Below, piece by piece: positions 44,009 to 53,572 of a DNA stretch of 64,000 nucleotides. The notes under the pieces are model-generated. The model did no database searches. It worked only from the letters and a program-made list of their open reading frames with translations, and was not told where the DNA came from. Position 1 is the first letter of the stretch. The number at the start of each line of letters is the position of its first letter. A program made the position numbers and the translations under genes. This DNA comes from Clostridiales bacterium (lineage in GTDB: Bacteria; Bacillota; Clostridia; Saccharofermentanales; Saccharofermentanaceae): assembly GCA_017515465.1 (NCBI GenBank), contig JAFWFV010000002.1:1-64000 (forward strand), given 5' to 3'.

Positions 44009-45121
44009 ATGGCAAGGCATATCTATCTTCATATCCCTTTCTGTGCGGCTAAATGCCCTTACTGCGATTTCTATTCCGAGTCCGGCAGGGATGGTCTTTC
44101 TATGTCAAAAGTGATAGACGGCATGGTATCCGAGATAGATTCCATTACCACGGATGACGTTATAGAGACCGTATACATAGGAGGGGGAACGCCCTCCGTA
44201 ATTGACGCTGAACTCATAGCAAAGCTTATAGATTCCGCGCGGAACAGATTTACACTTTCTTCTGACTGTGAGATCACCATGGAGGTAAATCCCTCATCGA
44301 TGACCTTGGCCAAGGCCCGCACATATAGGAAGGCCGGGATCAACAGGGTATCGGTAGGAGTTCAGTCCCTAAATGACGATGTGCTTAAGACACTTGGCAG
44401 GCTCCACGACAGGGCAGGGGCAATAGAATGCCTCAGGATGGTCAGAGATGAGATCACTCCTAACATATCAGCAGACCTCATGATCGCCATCCCCGGACAG
44501 ACAATGGAAGATATATCAAATGCCATCGATATATTGGCATCAGAAGGCGTGAAGCACATCAGCACATATTCTCTGACCCTGGAGGAGGGGACGGTCTTTT
44601 ATTCCAGGTACAAGGATACCATCGAAGACCTGGTCTCACCTGAGACTGAGAGGGAGATGTATCACATGACCAGAAAACTGCTGTCCTCCCGCGGATATAT
44701 TCCATATGAGATATCCAACAGCGCCATCCCCGGATATGAGAGCAGGCACAATTCATCCTACTGGGAGGGGGAGGAATACTACGGCATAGGCCCCGGCAGC
44801 CACGGATACGTTGATGGCGTCAGGTACTGCCATGAAAACAGTATTGACGGATACATAACAGATCCCCTGTACACCACGGTCGAGGAGGTCCTTTCGGAGG
44901 AGGACAGGATGAAGGAGTATCCTTTCCTCAAGCTCAGGACTGCTGAAGGTATGGATAAAGGCGAATTTTACAGGAGATTCGGGAAAGATATTTGTGCAGT
45001 ATTCAAGGATGCTTTGAGTAAAAATATAGTGAACGGTCTTGTGGAGGACACAGGAGACCATATCAGGCTTACTGACAGGGGACTCGACTGGTACAACAGG
45101 ATCGCGGAAGATTTTTTGTAA
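44009..45121 (+). CDS. hemW: Radical SAM heme chaperone HemW-like protein
   Basis: A 370-residue radical-SAM protein with the cluster motif C12AAKC16PYC19, preceded by HIPF as in HemN/HemW. VYIGGGTPS is the SAM-binding glycine motif, and SVGVQSLNDDVLKTLGR follows. The C-terminal HemN domain is reduced compared with true coproporphyrinogen dehydrogenase. The extra N-terminal cysteine of HemN is absent, so HemW, a heme-insertion chaperone, is the better call. In Firmicutes hemW often lies just before hrcA, as here with one lipoprotein gene between. There is no clear ribosome site, and it follows the previous gene by five bases. Confidence 0.88.
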   Translation: MARHIYLHIPFCAAKCPYCDFYSESGRDGLSMSKVIDGMVSEIDSITTDDVIETVYIGGGTPSVIDAELIAKLIDSARNRFTLSSDCEITMEVNPSSMTLAKARTYRKAGINRVSVGVQSLNDDVLKTLGRLHDRAGAIECLRMVRDEITPNISADLMIAIPGQTMEDISNAIDILASEGVKHISTYSLTLEEGTVFYSRYKDTIEDLVSPETEREMYHMTRKLLSSRGYIPYEISNSAIPGYESRHNSSYWEGEEYYGIGPGSHGYVDGVRYCHENSIDGYITDPLYTTVEEVLSEEDRMKEYPFLKLRTAEGMDKGEFYRRFGKDICAVFKDALSKNIVNGLVEDTGDHIRLTDRGLDWYNRIAEDFL

Positions 45122-45135
45122 GGGAGATTTTAAAA

Positions 45136-45666
45136 ATGAAGAAGTTTATCGGTATCGTATTAGCAGGAACAATAGCAGTATCACTTTTCGGATGCACGGC
45201 AGTTGCTCCTTCAGAGTCATCTGCAGCAGATACTTCTGCAGACCAGTCAGCTGAGACATCAGCCGCAGCAGAGGGATTCACAGCAGAGGAGCTGAAGTCC
45301 GAGGTCATCGACGTTATCACTGACGACCATCCCGGAACAGCAGGTTATTCCGTAAAGCTCACAGAGGACGCTTACACAGTATTCAAGTTCGCTTATGAGC
45401 ACGGCGTAGACAAGATGGATCCTGAAACAGTATCTGGGATCGTAACTGAGGCTACAGCAAACCTCACTGAGGATGACAAGGCAGCTCTCGAGGAGAACTT
45501 CTCAGGCATCGTTACCATCATCGAAGATGCAACATCTGACAGCAGCAAGCTGAACGTCTTTGAGGATGTGGGAGCACTTTCCGACATGACTGAGCTCATC
45601 AGCAATTCCTCTGCAAAGCAGGCTTTTGACAACCTCAAGGATGCTATCCTCGGTGGCCAGGCATAA
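45136..45666 (+). CDS. Small lipoprotein of unknown function
   Basis: A 176-residue lipoprotein with lipobox SLFGC (C20). A Ser/Ala/Asp-rich linker (about residues 25-45) is followed by an acidic, mostly helical domain of about 130 residues without recognised motifs. It lies 14 bases after hemW, with GGGAG before the ATG, and is probably co-transcribed. Confidence 0.68.
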   Translation: MKKFIGIVLAGTIAVSLFGCTAVAPSESSAADTSADQSAETSAAAEGFTAEELKSEVIDVITDDHPGTAGYSVKLTEDAYTVFKFAYEHGVDKMDPETVSGIVTEATANLTEDDKAALEENFSGIVTIIEDATSDSSKLNVFEDVGALSDMTELISNSSAKQAFDNLKDAILGGQA

Positions 45667-45714
45667 GGAAAAACAAGACATTTAAGGCAAAATTGAATTA
45701 TTGCCGATAATAGT

Positions 45715-45742
45715 TTGACTATTTTTGACTTTGCGTTATACT
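45715..45742 (+). promoter_or_regulatory. Sigma-A promoter of the hrcA operon
   Basis: TTGACT (45715-45720) and TATACT (45737-45742) are 16 bases apart, placing the start point just before the CIRCE element. Confidence 0.75.
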
Positions 45743-45754
45743 TATCATCGTAAG

Positions 45755-45781
45755 TTAGCACTCGAATACCTAGAGTGCTAA
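45755..45781 (+). promoter_or_regulatory. CIRCE operator (HrcA binding site)
   Basis: A perfect inverted repeat TTAGCACTC - 9 bases - GAGTGCTAA matches the CIRCE consensus exactly. It lies 12 bases after the -10 box and 33 bases before hrcA. HrcA bound here represses the operon at normal temperature. Confidence 0.98.
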
Positions 45782-45814
45782 CAGAACGAAAGAAAGGAGT
45801 GTGCGCAAAGTCAA

Positions 45815-46864
45815 ATGTCTTTAGACAGCCGTAAAAAGCAGGTCCTCGATGCCATCGTTGACGATTACGTATCAACCTACGAGCCCGTAGGATCCAAGGC
45901 GCTCATCGAACGCCACAACTTTACCGTCAGCTCTGCCACGCTCCGCAACGAGATGGCTGAACTGGAAAAGATGGGACTCATCGAAAAGCCTCATACCTCA
46001 GCCGGCAGGATCCCCTCAGACAAGGGATACAGGGAATATGTAAATTCCCTCATGTCCTACGACAACCTCACCAGGGAGGAGAGGGACGATATCTCCAGGA
46101 GGATAGACGGTTCAGTAAACGACATCACGGATCTCATCAGGACAGCGACCGATACTCTTTCCGAGAGGACCGGTTTTGTCTCCCTTTACATGAGCCCCAG
46201 GCTCCATAAGAGCTTTCTAAAGCAGCTTAAGATGCTCATGATCGAACCGGGCAAGGCCCTGGTCGTAATAGTCCTTTCCGCAGGCGTCGTAAAGGACAAG
46301 GTGGTAAGGATCCCCAACTTCCTTACAGGCGAGCAGATTATGAAGATCTCAGATTCCGTCGAGCAGAGCCTGACGGGAAAGCCTCTGGACGAGATTACGC
46401 TGGTGACGGTCGCATCCTCCATGAAGGATACGGATCTGCCCGATGCCATGATGAATCAGATAATCTACGAGGCATATACCGCCATCAAGCAGGCAGACAG
46501 CCTGAACATCTATCTCGAGGGCGAGAACAAGATGTTGCAGCTGCCTGATTTCGGAGAACTGGCCAAGGCCAGGAACCTTCTGGATTCCCTGTCCAACGAC
46601 GGCATGGTCGCAGGCTATGTAAACGAACTGCACCCCGAGATCGAAAAGGCTGACGATTCCTTCATGATCAGGATCGGTCAGGAGATCACATTAGACGGCC
46701 TCCAGGACTGTTCGTTCATTACCACAACATATAAGATAGGCGATGACATATCGGGAAACATCGGAGTCATAGGTCCCAAGAGGATGGAATACTCCAAGGT
46801 CATTTCCCAGATCAATTTCGTGCGCAAAAAACTTAACGACAATATAAAGAAATTAACCGAATAA
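45815..46864 (+). CDS. hrcA: Heat-inducible transcription repressor HrcA
   Basis: A 349-residue repressor of class I heat-shock genes. The N-terminal winged helix is recognisable (VLDAIVDDYVSTYEPVGSKA, then SSATLRNEMAELEKMGLIEK and HTSAGRIPSDKGYREYV). The GAF-like regulatory and C-terminal dimerisation regions follow. It is autoregulated through the CIRCE operator 33 bases upstream. The ribosome site AAAGGAG (45793-45799) is rather far, 15 bases, from the ATG; no closer in-frame start was seen. Confidence 0.96.
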   Translation: MSLDSRKKQVLDAIVDDYVSTYEPVGSKALIERHNFTVSSATLRNEMAELEKMGLIEKPHTSAGRIPSDKGYREYVNSLMSYDNLTREERDDISRRIDGSVNDITDLIRTATDTLSERTGFVSLYMSPRLHKSFLKQLKMLMIEPGKALVVIVLSAGVVKDKVVRIPNFLTGEQIMKISDSVEQSLTGKPLDEITLVTVASSMKDTDLPDAMMNQIIYEAYTAIKQADSLNIYLEGENKMLQLPDFGELAKARNLLDSLSNDGMVAGYVNELHPEIEKADDSFMIRIGQEITLDGLQDCSFITTTYKIGDDISGNIGVIGPKRMEYSKVISQINFVRKKLNDNIKKLTE

Positions 46865-46877
46865 GGAGATGGAAAAA

Positions 46878-47453
46878 ATGGTCGAAGACAACAACGAAGA
46901 AATACTCTTTCCACAGGACGAGGATGATGCCCAGGACATGCCGGAGGAGATCGAGTCAGGTGCTGAGGAGGACGTAAATCCTCAGGAGACGATATCCGAA
47001 ACGGCAGTCGAGGAGGACGATCCCGTCGCTGAGATGGAGCAGAAATACATGGCGCTGTACGCTGAGTACGAGAACTTCAGAAAGCGCACCGCCAGGGAAA
47101 AGGAAAAGCTTTATCAGGATGCAGTCGCAGACGTAACGGGACAGTGGCTGACACTCCTCGATAATATAACGAGAGCTGTAGACTCTACAAAGAACGCCGA
47201 TGAGAATTCGGTGGAGAGCGTAGTAGCAGGAATAGAGCTCTTGCAGAAGCAGGCAGATGATGTCCTGGCCAAGATCGGCGTAACGGTTATCGAGGCAGAC
47301 AGGGGAACGAAGTTCGATCCCAAACTCCACGAAGCAGTAATGCACGTCGAGGACGGCGAACTCGGAGAACAGGAGATAGCCCAGGTCTTCCAGAAGGGAT
47401 ACATCTACAAGGAACAGGTAATAAGACATTCAGTTGTCCAGGTTGCAAATTAA
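46878..47453 (+). CDS. grpE: Nucleotide exchange factor GrpE
   Basis: A 191-residue co-chaperone that releases ADP from DnaK. An acidic N-terminal region (about 55 residues) leads into a long coiled coil ([20 protein letters not shown]). The C-terminal beta domain has [14 protein letters not shown] and [16 protein letters not shown]. The start at 46878 is preferred, with AAGGAG at 46863-46868 nine bases upstream; the in-frame ATG at 46869 touches that site. It is the second gene of the CIRCE operon. Confidence 0.95.
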   Translation: MVEDNNEEILFPQDEDDAQDMPEEIESGAEEDVNPQETISETAVEEDDPVAEMEQKYMALYAEYENFRKRTAREKEKLYQDAVADVTGQWLTLLDNITRAVDSTKNADENSVESVVAGIELLQKQADDVLAKIGVTVIEADRGTKFDPKLHEAVMHVEDGELGEQEIAQVFQKGYIYKEQVIRHSVVQVAN

Positions 47454-47472
47454 GTATAAAGGAGAATACAAA

Positions 47473-48075
47473 ATGGATTTTTACGAGAAAGCAAGTTTGG
47501 TGCCTACGGTAATTGAGAGCTCATCAAGAGGTGAGAGAGCGTACGACATCTTTTCCAGACTCCTCAAGGAGAGGATCGTCATCCTTTCTGAGGAAGTCAA
47601 CCACGTAACAGCAAGCCTTATCACGGCTCAGCTCCTCTTCCTCGAGGCAGAGGACCCCGACAAGGATATCCAGTTCTATATCAACAGCCCCGGAGGATCA
47701 GTATCCGACGGCCTCATGATCTACGATACCATGAGACTGATCAAGCCTGACGTGCAGACGATCTGCATGGGTATGGCAGCTTCAATGGGTTCCGTACTCC
47801 TGGCAGCAGGCACAAAGGGCAAGAGATGCATCCTTCCCAACGCTGAGGTAATGATCCACCAGCCTCTGGGCGGTGCGCAGGGACAGGCAACTGAGATCCT
47901 CATCGCTGCAGATCATATCAGGGATACGAGAACGAGACTCAACCAGATCCTGGCAGATGCCTGCGGCAAACCCCTCGAGCAGCTGATGAAGGACACAGAC
48001 AGAGATAACTGGATGACAGCCCAGGAAGCTCTGGAATACGGGATCGTAGACAAGATCCTGGAGAGCAAGAAATAA
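47473..48075 (+). CDS. clpP: ATP-dependent Clp protease proteolytic subunit
   Basis: A 200-residue serine peptidase forming the tetradecameric barrel that degrades proteins delivered by ClpX or ClpC. The catalytic Ser is S104 in [10 protein letters not shown] and His is H129 in [10 protein letters not shown]. The third triad residue lies in the D-rich segment [20 protein letters not shown] is the oxyanion-hole loop. A ribosome site AAAGGAG precedes ATG 47473. Its place between grpE and dnaK is unusual; clpP normally stands alone or beside tig-clpX, and this puts it under CIRCE/HrcA control. Confidence 0.96.
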   Translation: MDFYEKASLVPTVIESSSRGERAYDIFSRLLKERIVILSEEVNHVTASLITAQLLFLEAEDPDKDIQFYINSPGGSVSDGLMIYDTMRLIKPDVQTICMGMAASMGSVLLAAGTKGKRCILPNAEVMIHQPLGGAQGQATEILIAADHIRDTRTRLNQILADACGKPLEQLMKDTDRDNWMTAQEALEYGIVDKILESKK

Positions 48076-48096
48076 TTAATCAGGAGGATATATAAA

Positions 48097-49965
48097 ATGG
48101 CAAAGGTAATAGGTATTGACTTAGGTACAACGAATTCATGTGTAGCAGTTATGGAGGGTTCCGAGACAGTCGTAATCCCCAATCCCGAAGGCGACAGGAC
48201 AACTCCCTCAGTCGTAGCTTTTGCAAAGGACGGCGAGAGGCTCGTAGGTAAGGTCGCAAAGCGTCAGGCAGTTACAAATCCTGACAAGACGATCCAGTCC
48301 ATCAAGCGTGAGATGGGATCCAACTACAAGGTAAACATCGACGACAAGAGCTATACTCCCCAGGAGATCTCTGCAATGATACTCTCCAAGCTGAAGAGCG
48401 ATGCCGAGGCTTATCTCGGAACACCCGTAACACAGGCAGTTATCACTGTTCCTGCTTACTTTACTGATGCTCAGCGTCAGGCTACAAAGGACGCAGGTAA
48501 GATCGCAGGTCTCGAGGTACTCCGTATCATCAACGAGCCTACTGCAGCATCCCTCGCATACGGTCTCGACAAGGAGAACGACCAGAAGATCCTCGTATTC
48601 GACCTTGGCGGCGGTACGTTCGATGTCTCAATCCTCGATATCGCTGACGGCGTATTTGAGGTTCTGACAACAGCAGGTAACAACAGACTCGGCGGCGACG
48701 ACTTCGATAACAAGATCGTTGACTACCTCGTAGATTCCTTCCAGAAGGCAGAGGGCGTTGACCTCAGAGGCGACAGGATGGCTATGCAGAGACTCCGTGA
48801 GGCAGCAGAGAATGCCAAGATCGAGCTCTCCGGCAAGACAACAGCCGAGATCAATCTCCCTTACATCACAGCTAACGAGACAGGCCCCAAGCACCTGAAC
48901 GTTACACTGACACGTGCAAAGTTCGATGAGATCACAGAAGGTCTCGTACAGTCAACAATGGAGCCCGTTAAGCGTGCAATGAGCGACGCAGGCGTATCTC
49001 CTTCCGATATCGACAAGATCCTCCTCGTCGGCGGTTCCACCAGGATCCCCGCAGTCCAGGATGCAGTTAAGAATTATTTCGGCAAGGAGCCTTTCAAGGG
49101 CATCAACCCTGACGAGTGCGTAGCTATCGGTGCTGCTATCCAGGCTGCTGTTCTTACAGGTGATGTTAAGGGTCTCGTTCTCCTCGACGTTACACCTCTG
49201 TCACTCGGTATCGAGACAATGGGCGGCGTATTCACAAAGATGATCGAGAGAAATACGACCATCCCTACAAAGAAGAGCATGGTATTCTCCACAGCTGCTG
49301 ACGGACAGACACAGGTTGACGTACACGTACTCCAGGGCGAGCGTGAGATGGCTGCCTATAACAAGTCACTGGGCAACTTCATCCTCGACGGTATCGCACC
49401 CGCACCCCGCGGCGTTCCGCAGATCGAGGTTACATTCGACATCGATGCCAACGGTATCGTTAACGTATCCGCAAAGGATAAGGGAACAGGCCGTGAGCAG
49501 AAGATTACCATCACCGCTTCTTCCAACATGAGTGAGGAGGATATCCAGAAGGCGATCAAGGAGGCAGAACTCCACGCAGCCGAGGATAAGGAGCGTAAGG
49601 AAAAGATCGATACAAAGAACCAGGCAGAATCAACTGTATACCAGGTTGAGAAGACAATGAAGGATGCAGGCGACAAGCTCTCCGCTGAGGACAAGGCTCC
49701 CGTTGAGGAAGCTCTCGAAAAGCTCAAGTCAGCTATCGCTTCAGACGATACAGCCGCAATGAAGACTGAGACAGAGAACGTTACACAGGCTCTGTACAAG
49801 ATGAGCGAGAAGCTCTACTCTGCAGCTGGCGGAGCAGCAGGTGCTAATCCTCAGGACTACGCAGGCTACGGCGACGCTGCAGGATCCAGCCCCTTCACAG
49901 GAGGACCTGCTGCAGACGAAGGAACCGGCGACGACGGATTCAAGAACGCCGGCGGTGACTTCTGA
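48097..49965 (+). CDS. dnaK: Chaperone protein DnaK (Hsp70)
   Basis: A 622-residue Hsp70 with the nucleotide-binding motif [17 protein letters not shown] at the N-terminus. [15 protein letters not shown] and [17 protein letters not shown] are in the ATPase domain. The substrate-binding domain contains the [19 protein letters not shown] linker, here [14 protein letters not shown]. The C-terminal lid ends in a Gly/Ala-rich tail. The Gram-positive deletion in lobe I is consistent with the length. AGGAGG is upstream. Codon choice favours CTC, CGT and AAC more than most neighbours, suggesting high expression. Confidence 0.98.
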   Translation: MAKVIGIDLGTTNSCVAVMEGSETVVIPNPEGDRTTPSVVAFAKDGERLVGKVAKRQAVTNPDKTIQSIKREMGSNYKVNIDDKSYTPQEISAMILSKLKSDAEAYLGTPVTQAVITVPAYFTDAQRQATKDAGKIAGLEVLRIINEPTAASLAYGLDKENDQKILVFDLGGGTFDVSILDIADGVFEVLTTAGNNRLGGDDFDNKIVDYLVDSFQKAEGVDLRGDRMAMQRLREAAENAKIELSGKTTAEINLPYITANETGPKHLNVTLTRAKFDEITEGLVQSTMEPVKRAMSDAGVSPSDIDKILLVGGSTRIPAVQDAVKNYFGKEPFKGINPDECVAIGAAIQAAVLTGDVKGLVLLDVTPLSLGIETMGGVFTKMIERNTTIPTKKSMVFSTAADGQTQVDVHVLQGEREMAAYNKSLGNFILDGIAPAPRGVPQIEVTFDIDANGIVNVSAKDKGTGREQKITITASSNMSEEDIQKAIKEAELHAAEDKERKEKIDTKNQAESTVYQVEKTMKDAGDKLSAEDKAPVEEALEKLKSAIASDDTAAMKTETENVTQALYKMSEKLYSAAGGAAGANPQDYAGYGDAAGSSPFTGGPAADEGTGDDGFKNAGGDF

Positions 49966-49980
49966 TAACCTGATAACTAC

Positions 49981-50021
49981 AAGCGGGCTGCAGATCCACA
50001 GGGTCTGCAGCTTTACCGCTT
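49981..50021 (+). other. Stem-loop between dnaK and dnaJ without a T run
   Basis: AAGCGG (49981-49986) pairs with CCGCTT (50016-50021), and GCTGCAGA pairs with TCTGCAGC inside. No T run follows, so it is not a normal terminator. RNA processing or stabilisation that lets DnaK exceed DnaJ is a possible role. Confidence 0.6.
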
Positions 50022-50037
50022 AATGGAGGAATAGAAA

Positions 50038-51198
50038 TTGGCTGATTCTAAAAGAGATTATTATGAGGTCTTAGGCGTTAGTAAGAGCGCCACTGACGAC
50101 GAGCTCAAAAAAGCATACCGTCAGCAGGCCAAGAAGTATCACCCGGACCTCAATCCCGGCGATGCGGCAGCCGAAGCGAAGTTCAAGGAGATCAACGAAG
50201 CATATGCAGTCCTGTCTGACTCTGAAAAGAGAGCAAAATACGACAGGTTCGGTCACCAGGCAGTAGACGGCTCCGGTGGATTCGGAGGCGGTGGCGGATA
50301 CTACTCTGCTCAGGACATCGACCTCGGAGACATATTCAGTTCATTCTTCGGCGGCGGATTCGGCGGCGGTTTCGGCAGCTCATCCAGGCAGCGCAACGGC
50401 CCGCAGAAGGGTGCCAACCTTAAGTACGGCATGACGCTGTCATTCATGGAAGCTGCATTTGGTTGTGAACGTGACATCAAGATCACCAAGGAAGACATCT
50501 GTCCCAATTGTAAGGGTTCGGGTGCACAGCCCGGAACGACCCCCGAGACATGTCCCTCATGCCGTGGTGCAGGCCGTGTCCAGCAGCAGACCCAGACACT
50601 CTTCGGCATGACCATGGTTACCAAGTCATGTCCCACATGTCAGGGCAGGGGAACAGTCATCAAGACACCCTGTACTTCATGCGGAGGCAAGGGCAGGAGC
50701 AAGACCACAAAGCAGCTCCACGTCAAGGTTCCCGCAGGTGTCGACACAGGCGACCTCTATCCCATCAGAGGTGAAGGCGAGCCCGGCATCAACGGCGGCG
50801 GCTATGGTGACCTCTATGTTGAATTCCGCGTAAGCAGCCACGAGGTATTCAAGCGCAACGGCATGAACACCTCATGTGATGTGCCCATCACCATGACCCA
50901 GGCGGCATTAGGCGGTGAGATCGAACTGCCCACCATCGATGGCACGGTCAAGTACAACCTCAAGGACGGCACGCAACCCGGTGACACCTACACCATCAAC
51001 GGCCGCGGCATCCCGAACAAGACCAACCCCAAGATGCGCGGCAACCACACCGTCAGGTTCGTGGTCGAAGTGCCCACCAGGCTCTCGGAAACCCAGAAGG
51101 CCAGACTCCGTGACTTTGAGGCAAGCCTGACAGACCGCAACTACGAGAAGAGAAACGGTTTCGTCCAGAAGATCAAAGGAATATTCAAGAACAAGTAA
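50038..51198 (+). CDS. dnaJ: Chaperone protein DnaJ (Hsp40)
   Basis: A 386-residue type I J-protein. The J domain (residues 1-70) has the HPD motif in [11 protein letters not shown] Gly/Phe-rich region follows (about 75-115), then four CXXCXGXG zinc motifs ([32 protein letters not shown]) and two C-terminal beta domains. It delivers substrates to DnaK and stimulates its ATPase. The start codon is TTG with GGAGG about nine bases upstream; no ATG is available before the J domain. It is the last gene of the operon. Confidence 0.97.
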   Translation: MADSKRDYYEVLGVSKSATDDELKKAYRQQAKKYHPDLNPGDAAAEAKFKEINEAYAVLSDSEKRAKYDRFGHQAVDGSGGFGGGGGYYSAQDIDLGDIFSSFFGGGFGGGFGSSSRQRNGPQKGANLKYGMTLSFMEAAFGCERDIKITKEDICPNCKGSGAQPGTTPETCPSCRGAGRVQQQTQTLFGMTMVTKSCPTCQGRGTVIKTPCTSCGGKGRSKTTKQLHVKVPAGVDTGDLYPIRGEGEPGINGGGYGDLYVEFRVSSHEVFKRNGMNTSCDVPITMTQAALGGEIELPTIDGTVKYNLKDGTQPGDTYTINGRGIPNKTNPKMRGNHTVRFVVEVPTRLSETQKARLRDFEASLTDRNYEKRNGFVQKIKGIFKNK

Positions 51199-51226
51199 AC
51201 AGATATGCTGATCTAAGACTTTACCT

Positions 51227-51254
51227 GACCCGCCTGCGTGGCGGGTCTGTTTTT
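51227..51254 (+). terminator. Terminator of the hrcA operon
   Basis: A perfect 8-bp stem GACCCGCC (51227-51234) with GGCGGGTC (51240-51247) is followed by TG and a T run. Confidence 0.88.
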
Positions 51255-51540
51255 GCGTGTGTAGCCGGTGAGCAGATGTGCGTGCATTTCCTATATCGCC
51301 GGATATGATCACAGACCGCTTTCTCCTATGATCAAAAATGTGCCCAAAAATGTGTGTGTATTTGAGCACGAATCGTAGCAAACAGGCTTCAATTACCATA
51401 ATTCCCAAAATTTGCTCAAATATGATGCGGATTTTGTGCACGAATTTGAGCAAATCCCCCGGAGACAGACATCAGGATCCCAAAACCGCAAAAAAGAAAT
51501 GCGAAAACCGAAACGAAAGGCAACGCCGGAAACGAATCCC
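51255..51540. other. Non-coding gap with a degenerate direct repeat
   Basis: No credible gene is present. Two 22-base direct repeats (51361-51382 and 51433-51454) share TTTGnGCACGAAT...AGCAAA and are 72 bases apart. TTTGCTCAAA at 51411-51420 is an inverted partial copy. The region is A-rich and could be a remnant of a mobile element, but no transposase or clear ends are visible. Confidence 0.55.
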
Positions 51541-51564
51541 AAAGAAAAAGGGGGCATAGCCCCC
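51541..51564 (-). terminator. Terminator of butyrate kinase
   Basis: On the minus strand GGGGGC and GCCCCC flank a 3-base loop (51564-51550) and are followed by TTTTTCTTT. Confidence 0.85.
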
Positions 51565-51596
51565 AAACTTTCAAAGCTCAGAAATTACGGGTGTGA

Positions 51597-52718
51597 TTAC
51601 AGATCCAGGTCCTTGAAGCCGTTCCAGACGGGCTTGCCTGTGTAGGTCTTGGGGGTGATCTCGCCTCTCATGACCTTGAGGGTGGGCAGAGCCAGTGCTT
51701 CCTGTTCCATCTCGCCGGGGTAGAGGCTGATGGGGGCGATGAATTCAGTGCGCATCCTGATGTGATCAACGATGTCGCTGAACCTGATGAGTCCGCCGGT
51801 GAGGAGGATGCCGTCGACCTTGCCGCAGAGGACGGTGCTCATCTCGCCGATCATCTTGCATACCTGGTAGACCATGGTGTTCCATACGAGGGTTGCCTTG
51901 GGGTCGCCCTTTTCAACGAGGTCGTGAACTATATCTGCATTTGAAGTGCCGAAGAGGCTGACAAATCCGCCTGCCCTGGAGCACATCAGTCTGACGTCTT
52001 CGATGGAGTGATCCTCGAGATAGTCGAGGAGTGAGAGTACGGGGATGCTGCCGATCCTGGTGGGAGAGAAGGCTCCTTCTCCGTCAGCTCCCATATTGCC
52101 GTCAACCATCCTGCCGTGGTCGTGGGCGCTTACCGTGATGCCGCCGTCAACATGAGCTACGATGAAGTTGCAGTCTTCGTATTTCCTGCCCATCTTTTCT
52201 GCGTGGAATTCGGCAACGGCCTTCTGGTTAAGTACATGGGAATGAGATACGCGGTATATTCCCTTGATGCCGGTAAGTCTGGCATAGTCGTTATATTCGT
52301 CAACGTTAGTGGGGTTGAGAGTGTAGGCATTCTTGCCAAACTGGGTTGAGAACCTCCAGGCGAGCATGACGCCGAGCTTGGCAGGGTGCTCGCTGCCGCC
52401 TACGGCTGCTCTGGTATCGTCGTAGAGTTTCTGGTCGATGGTGGTGATTCCTCCGGGCTGGGTCTGGGCGCTGCCGCCTCTGCCTACGAATACGTCGATG
52501 TCCTCGGGCTTTGTTCCTTCTTCGGCGAGCATGTTGAGGATAACGTTGTATCTGAAATCCATCTGTTTGTTAACATGAGGGTACTTCAGGAGAACTGATG
52601 CCTCGTGGAATACGCTCTTTTCCCATACCGATCTCTCGTTCTCGAAGAGACTTACCTTGGTCGATGTGGAGCCCGGGTTGATGACCAGGATCCTGTATAT
52701 CTTGTCGTCAGCTGCCAT
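51597..52718 (-). CDS. buk: Butyrate kinase
   Basis: A 373-residue acetokinase-family enzyme that makes butyrate and ATP from butyryl phosphate, or branched-chain equivalents. The ATP-binding phosphate motif is LVINPGSTSTKVSLF at the N-terminus. VAHVDGGITVSAH and ILLTGGLIRF follow in the family order. It is shorter and closer to Buk than to AckA, which is about 400 residues. No phosphate butyryltransferase (ptb) gene is adjacent, although ptb-buk is the usual pair. AGGAAG precedes the ATG. Confidence 0.93.
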   Translation of the reverse strand: MAADDKIYRILVINPGSTSTKVSLFENERSVWEKSVFHEASVLLKYPHVNKQMDFRYNVILNMLAEEGTKPEDIDVFVGRGGSAQTQPGGITTIDQKLYDDTRAAVGGSEHPAKLGVMLAWRFSTQFGKNAYTLNPTNVDEYNDYARLTGIKGIYRVSHSHVLNQKAVAEFHAEKMGRKYEDCNFIVAHVDGGITVSAHDHGRMVDGNMGADGEGAFSPTRIGSIPVLSLLDYLEDHSIEDVRLMCSRAGGFVSLFGTSNADIVHDLVEKGDPKATLVWNTMVYQVCKMIGEMSTVLCGKVDGILLTGGLIRFSDIVDHIRMRTEFIAPISLYPGEMEQEALALPTLKVMRGEITPKTYTGKPVWNGFKDLDL

Positions 52719-52783
52719 AAATGATACTTCCTTAGCAAAAAATTCGCTTTATTCTATACCCACATATCGCTGTTTGTCTATAT

Positions 52784-52811
52784 TTGTAAATGAGATCTTT
52801 AGTGTTATAAT
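52784..52811 (+). promoter_or_regulatory. Promoter of the small ferredoxin gene
   Basis: TTGTAA (52784-52789) and TATAAT (52806-52811) are 16 bases apart. A second TATAAT lies at 52822-52827. Confidence 0.6.
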
Positions 52812-52843
52812 GTAGATACCCTATAATTATATGGAGGTTTTGT

Positions 52844-53014
52844 ATGGCTTATAAGATCAGTGACGACTGTATTATGTGCGGTGCTTGCGCTGCTGACTGT
52901 CCTGTTGGCGCTATCAGCGAGGGTGACGGAAAGTACGTTATCGACGAAGATTCCTGCATCAGCTGCGGTGCTTGTGCAGGTACTTGCCCTGTAGGCGCTC
53001 CTCAGGAAGGCTAA
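52844..53014 (+). CDS. 2[4Fe-4S] clostridial-type ferredoxin
   Basis: A 56-residue electron carrier. Two cluster motifs are complete: CIMCGACAADCPVGAI near residue 9 and CISCGACAGTCPVGAP near residue 38. The length and spacing are those of classical clostridial ferredoxins. It probably accepts electrons from enzymes such as the 2-oxoacid oxidoreductase encoded at 56.6-59.2 kb. GGAGGT precedes the ATG, and the gene has its own promoter and terminator, as expected for an abundant single-gene transcript. Confidence 0.96.
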   Translation: MAYKISDDCIMCGACAADCPVGAISEGDGKYVIDEDSCISCGACAGTCPVGAPQEG

Positions 53015-53040
53015 GACAGTTATTTAAACAGTCAAACAGG

Positions 53041-53075
53041 GGTTGTCTCTGCCTATAGAGACAACCTCTTTGTTT
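53041..53075 (+). terminator. Terminator of the ferredoxin gene
   Basis: A perfect 10-bp stem GGTTGTCTCT (53041-53050) with AGAGACAACC (53057-53066) is followed by TCTTTGTTT. The end of the T-rich tail touches a TATAAT at 53075-53080 that may serve the next gene. Confidence 0.88.
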
Positions 53076-53091
53076 ATAATAGGGGGATAGC

Positions 53092-53550
53092 ATGAATTTC
53101 AAGACAGTATTGTTGTACCATCTTTATCTGATACTGATCATCGCTGCTGCGACGGTATCTGCGGTCATTGAGTTGTCATTTGCAAGACAGGTCGGCTTCG
53201 CCGTATATCACCTGAATTTCTTTTCTGTCGTACTGGGACTGGCGGTCTACACATTGTGCTACGTTCTGATCTGGAACAGACTGGCAGGACCTTCCTGGAG
53301 CAGGCTCAGGGAGAACAGAGCCAATCCCGGATGGTTTGTCTGGATGGCTTTTGCGTCACTGTTTGCGGTGATCCCGTATCTCATCAACGTGATCATAGTC
53401 TACATCGTCATGGTGGGCGGCAGCTTTGATTCGATGGATCCCGGACATCTGATCCTGATCACATTATGCATTTCCGTTATATACCCGGTGGCACTTGTCA
53501 TACGCGGGGCCGTAAGAAAGAAGCACGGGATTACGGAAAATGTATTATAA
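53092..53550 (+). CDS. Membrane protein of unknown function
   Basis: A 152-residue protein with four predicted helices (about residues 5-27, 38-60, 80-105 and 115-140). No motif was recognised. AGGGGGA lies before the ATG, and TATAAT at 53075-53080 is the likely -10 box. The EAL gene follows 22 bases later and may be co-transcribed. Confidence 0.62.
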   Translation: MNFKTVLLYHLYLILIIAAATVSAVIELSFARQVGFAVYHLNFFSVVLGLAVYTLCYVLIWNRLAGPSWSRLRENRANPGWFVWMAFASLFAVIPYLINVIIVYIVMVGGSFDSMDPGHLILITLCISVIYPVALVIRGAVRKKHGITENVL

Positions 53551-53572
53551 TCTACCGTGATTGGAGCAGCTG

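Noticed and set aside
51338..51645. Two overlapping plus-strand open frames (73 and 77 residues) rich in Lys and Arg
   Set aside because: No ribosome site, low-complexity A-rich composition, overlap with the direct repeats and the buk terminator. They look like chance frames.
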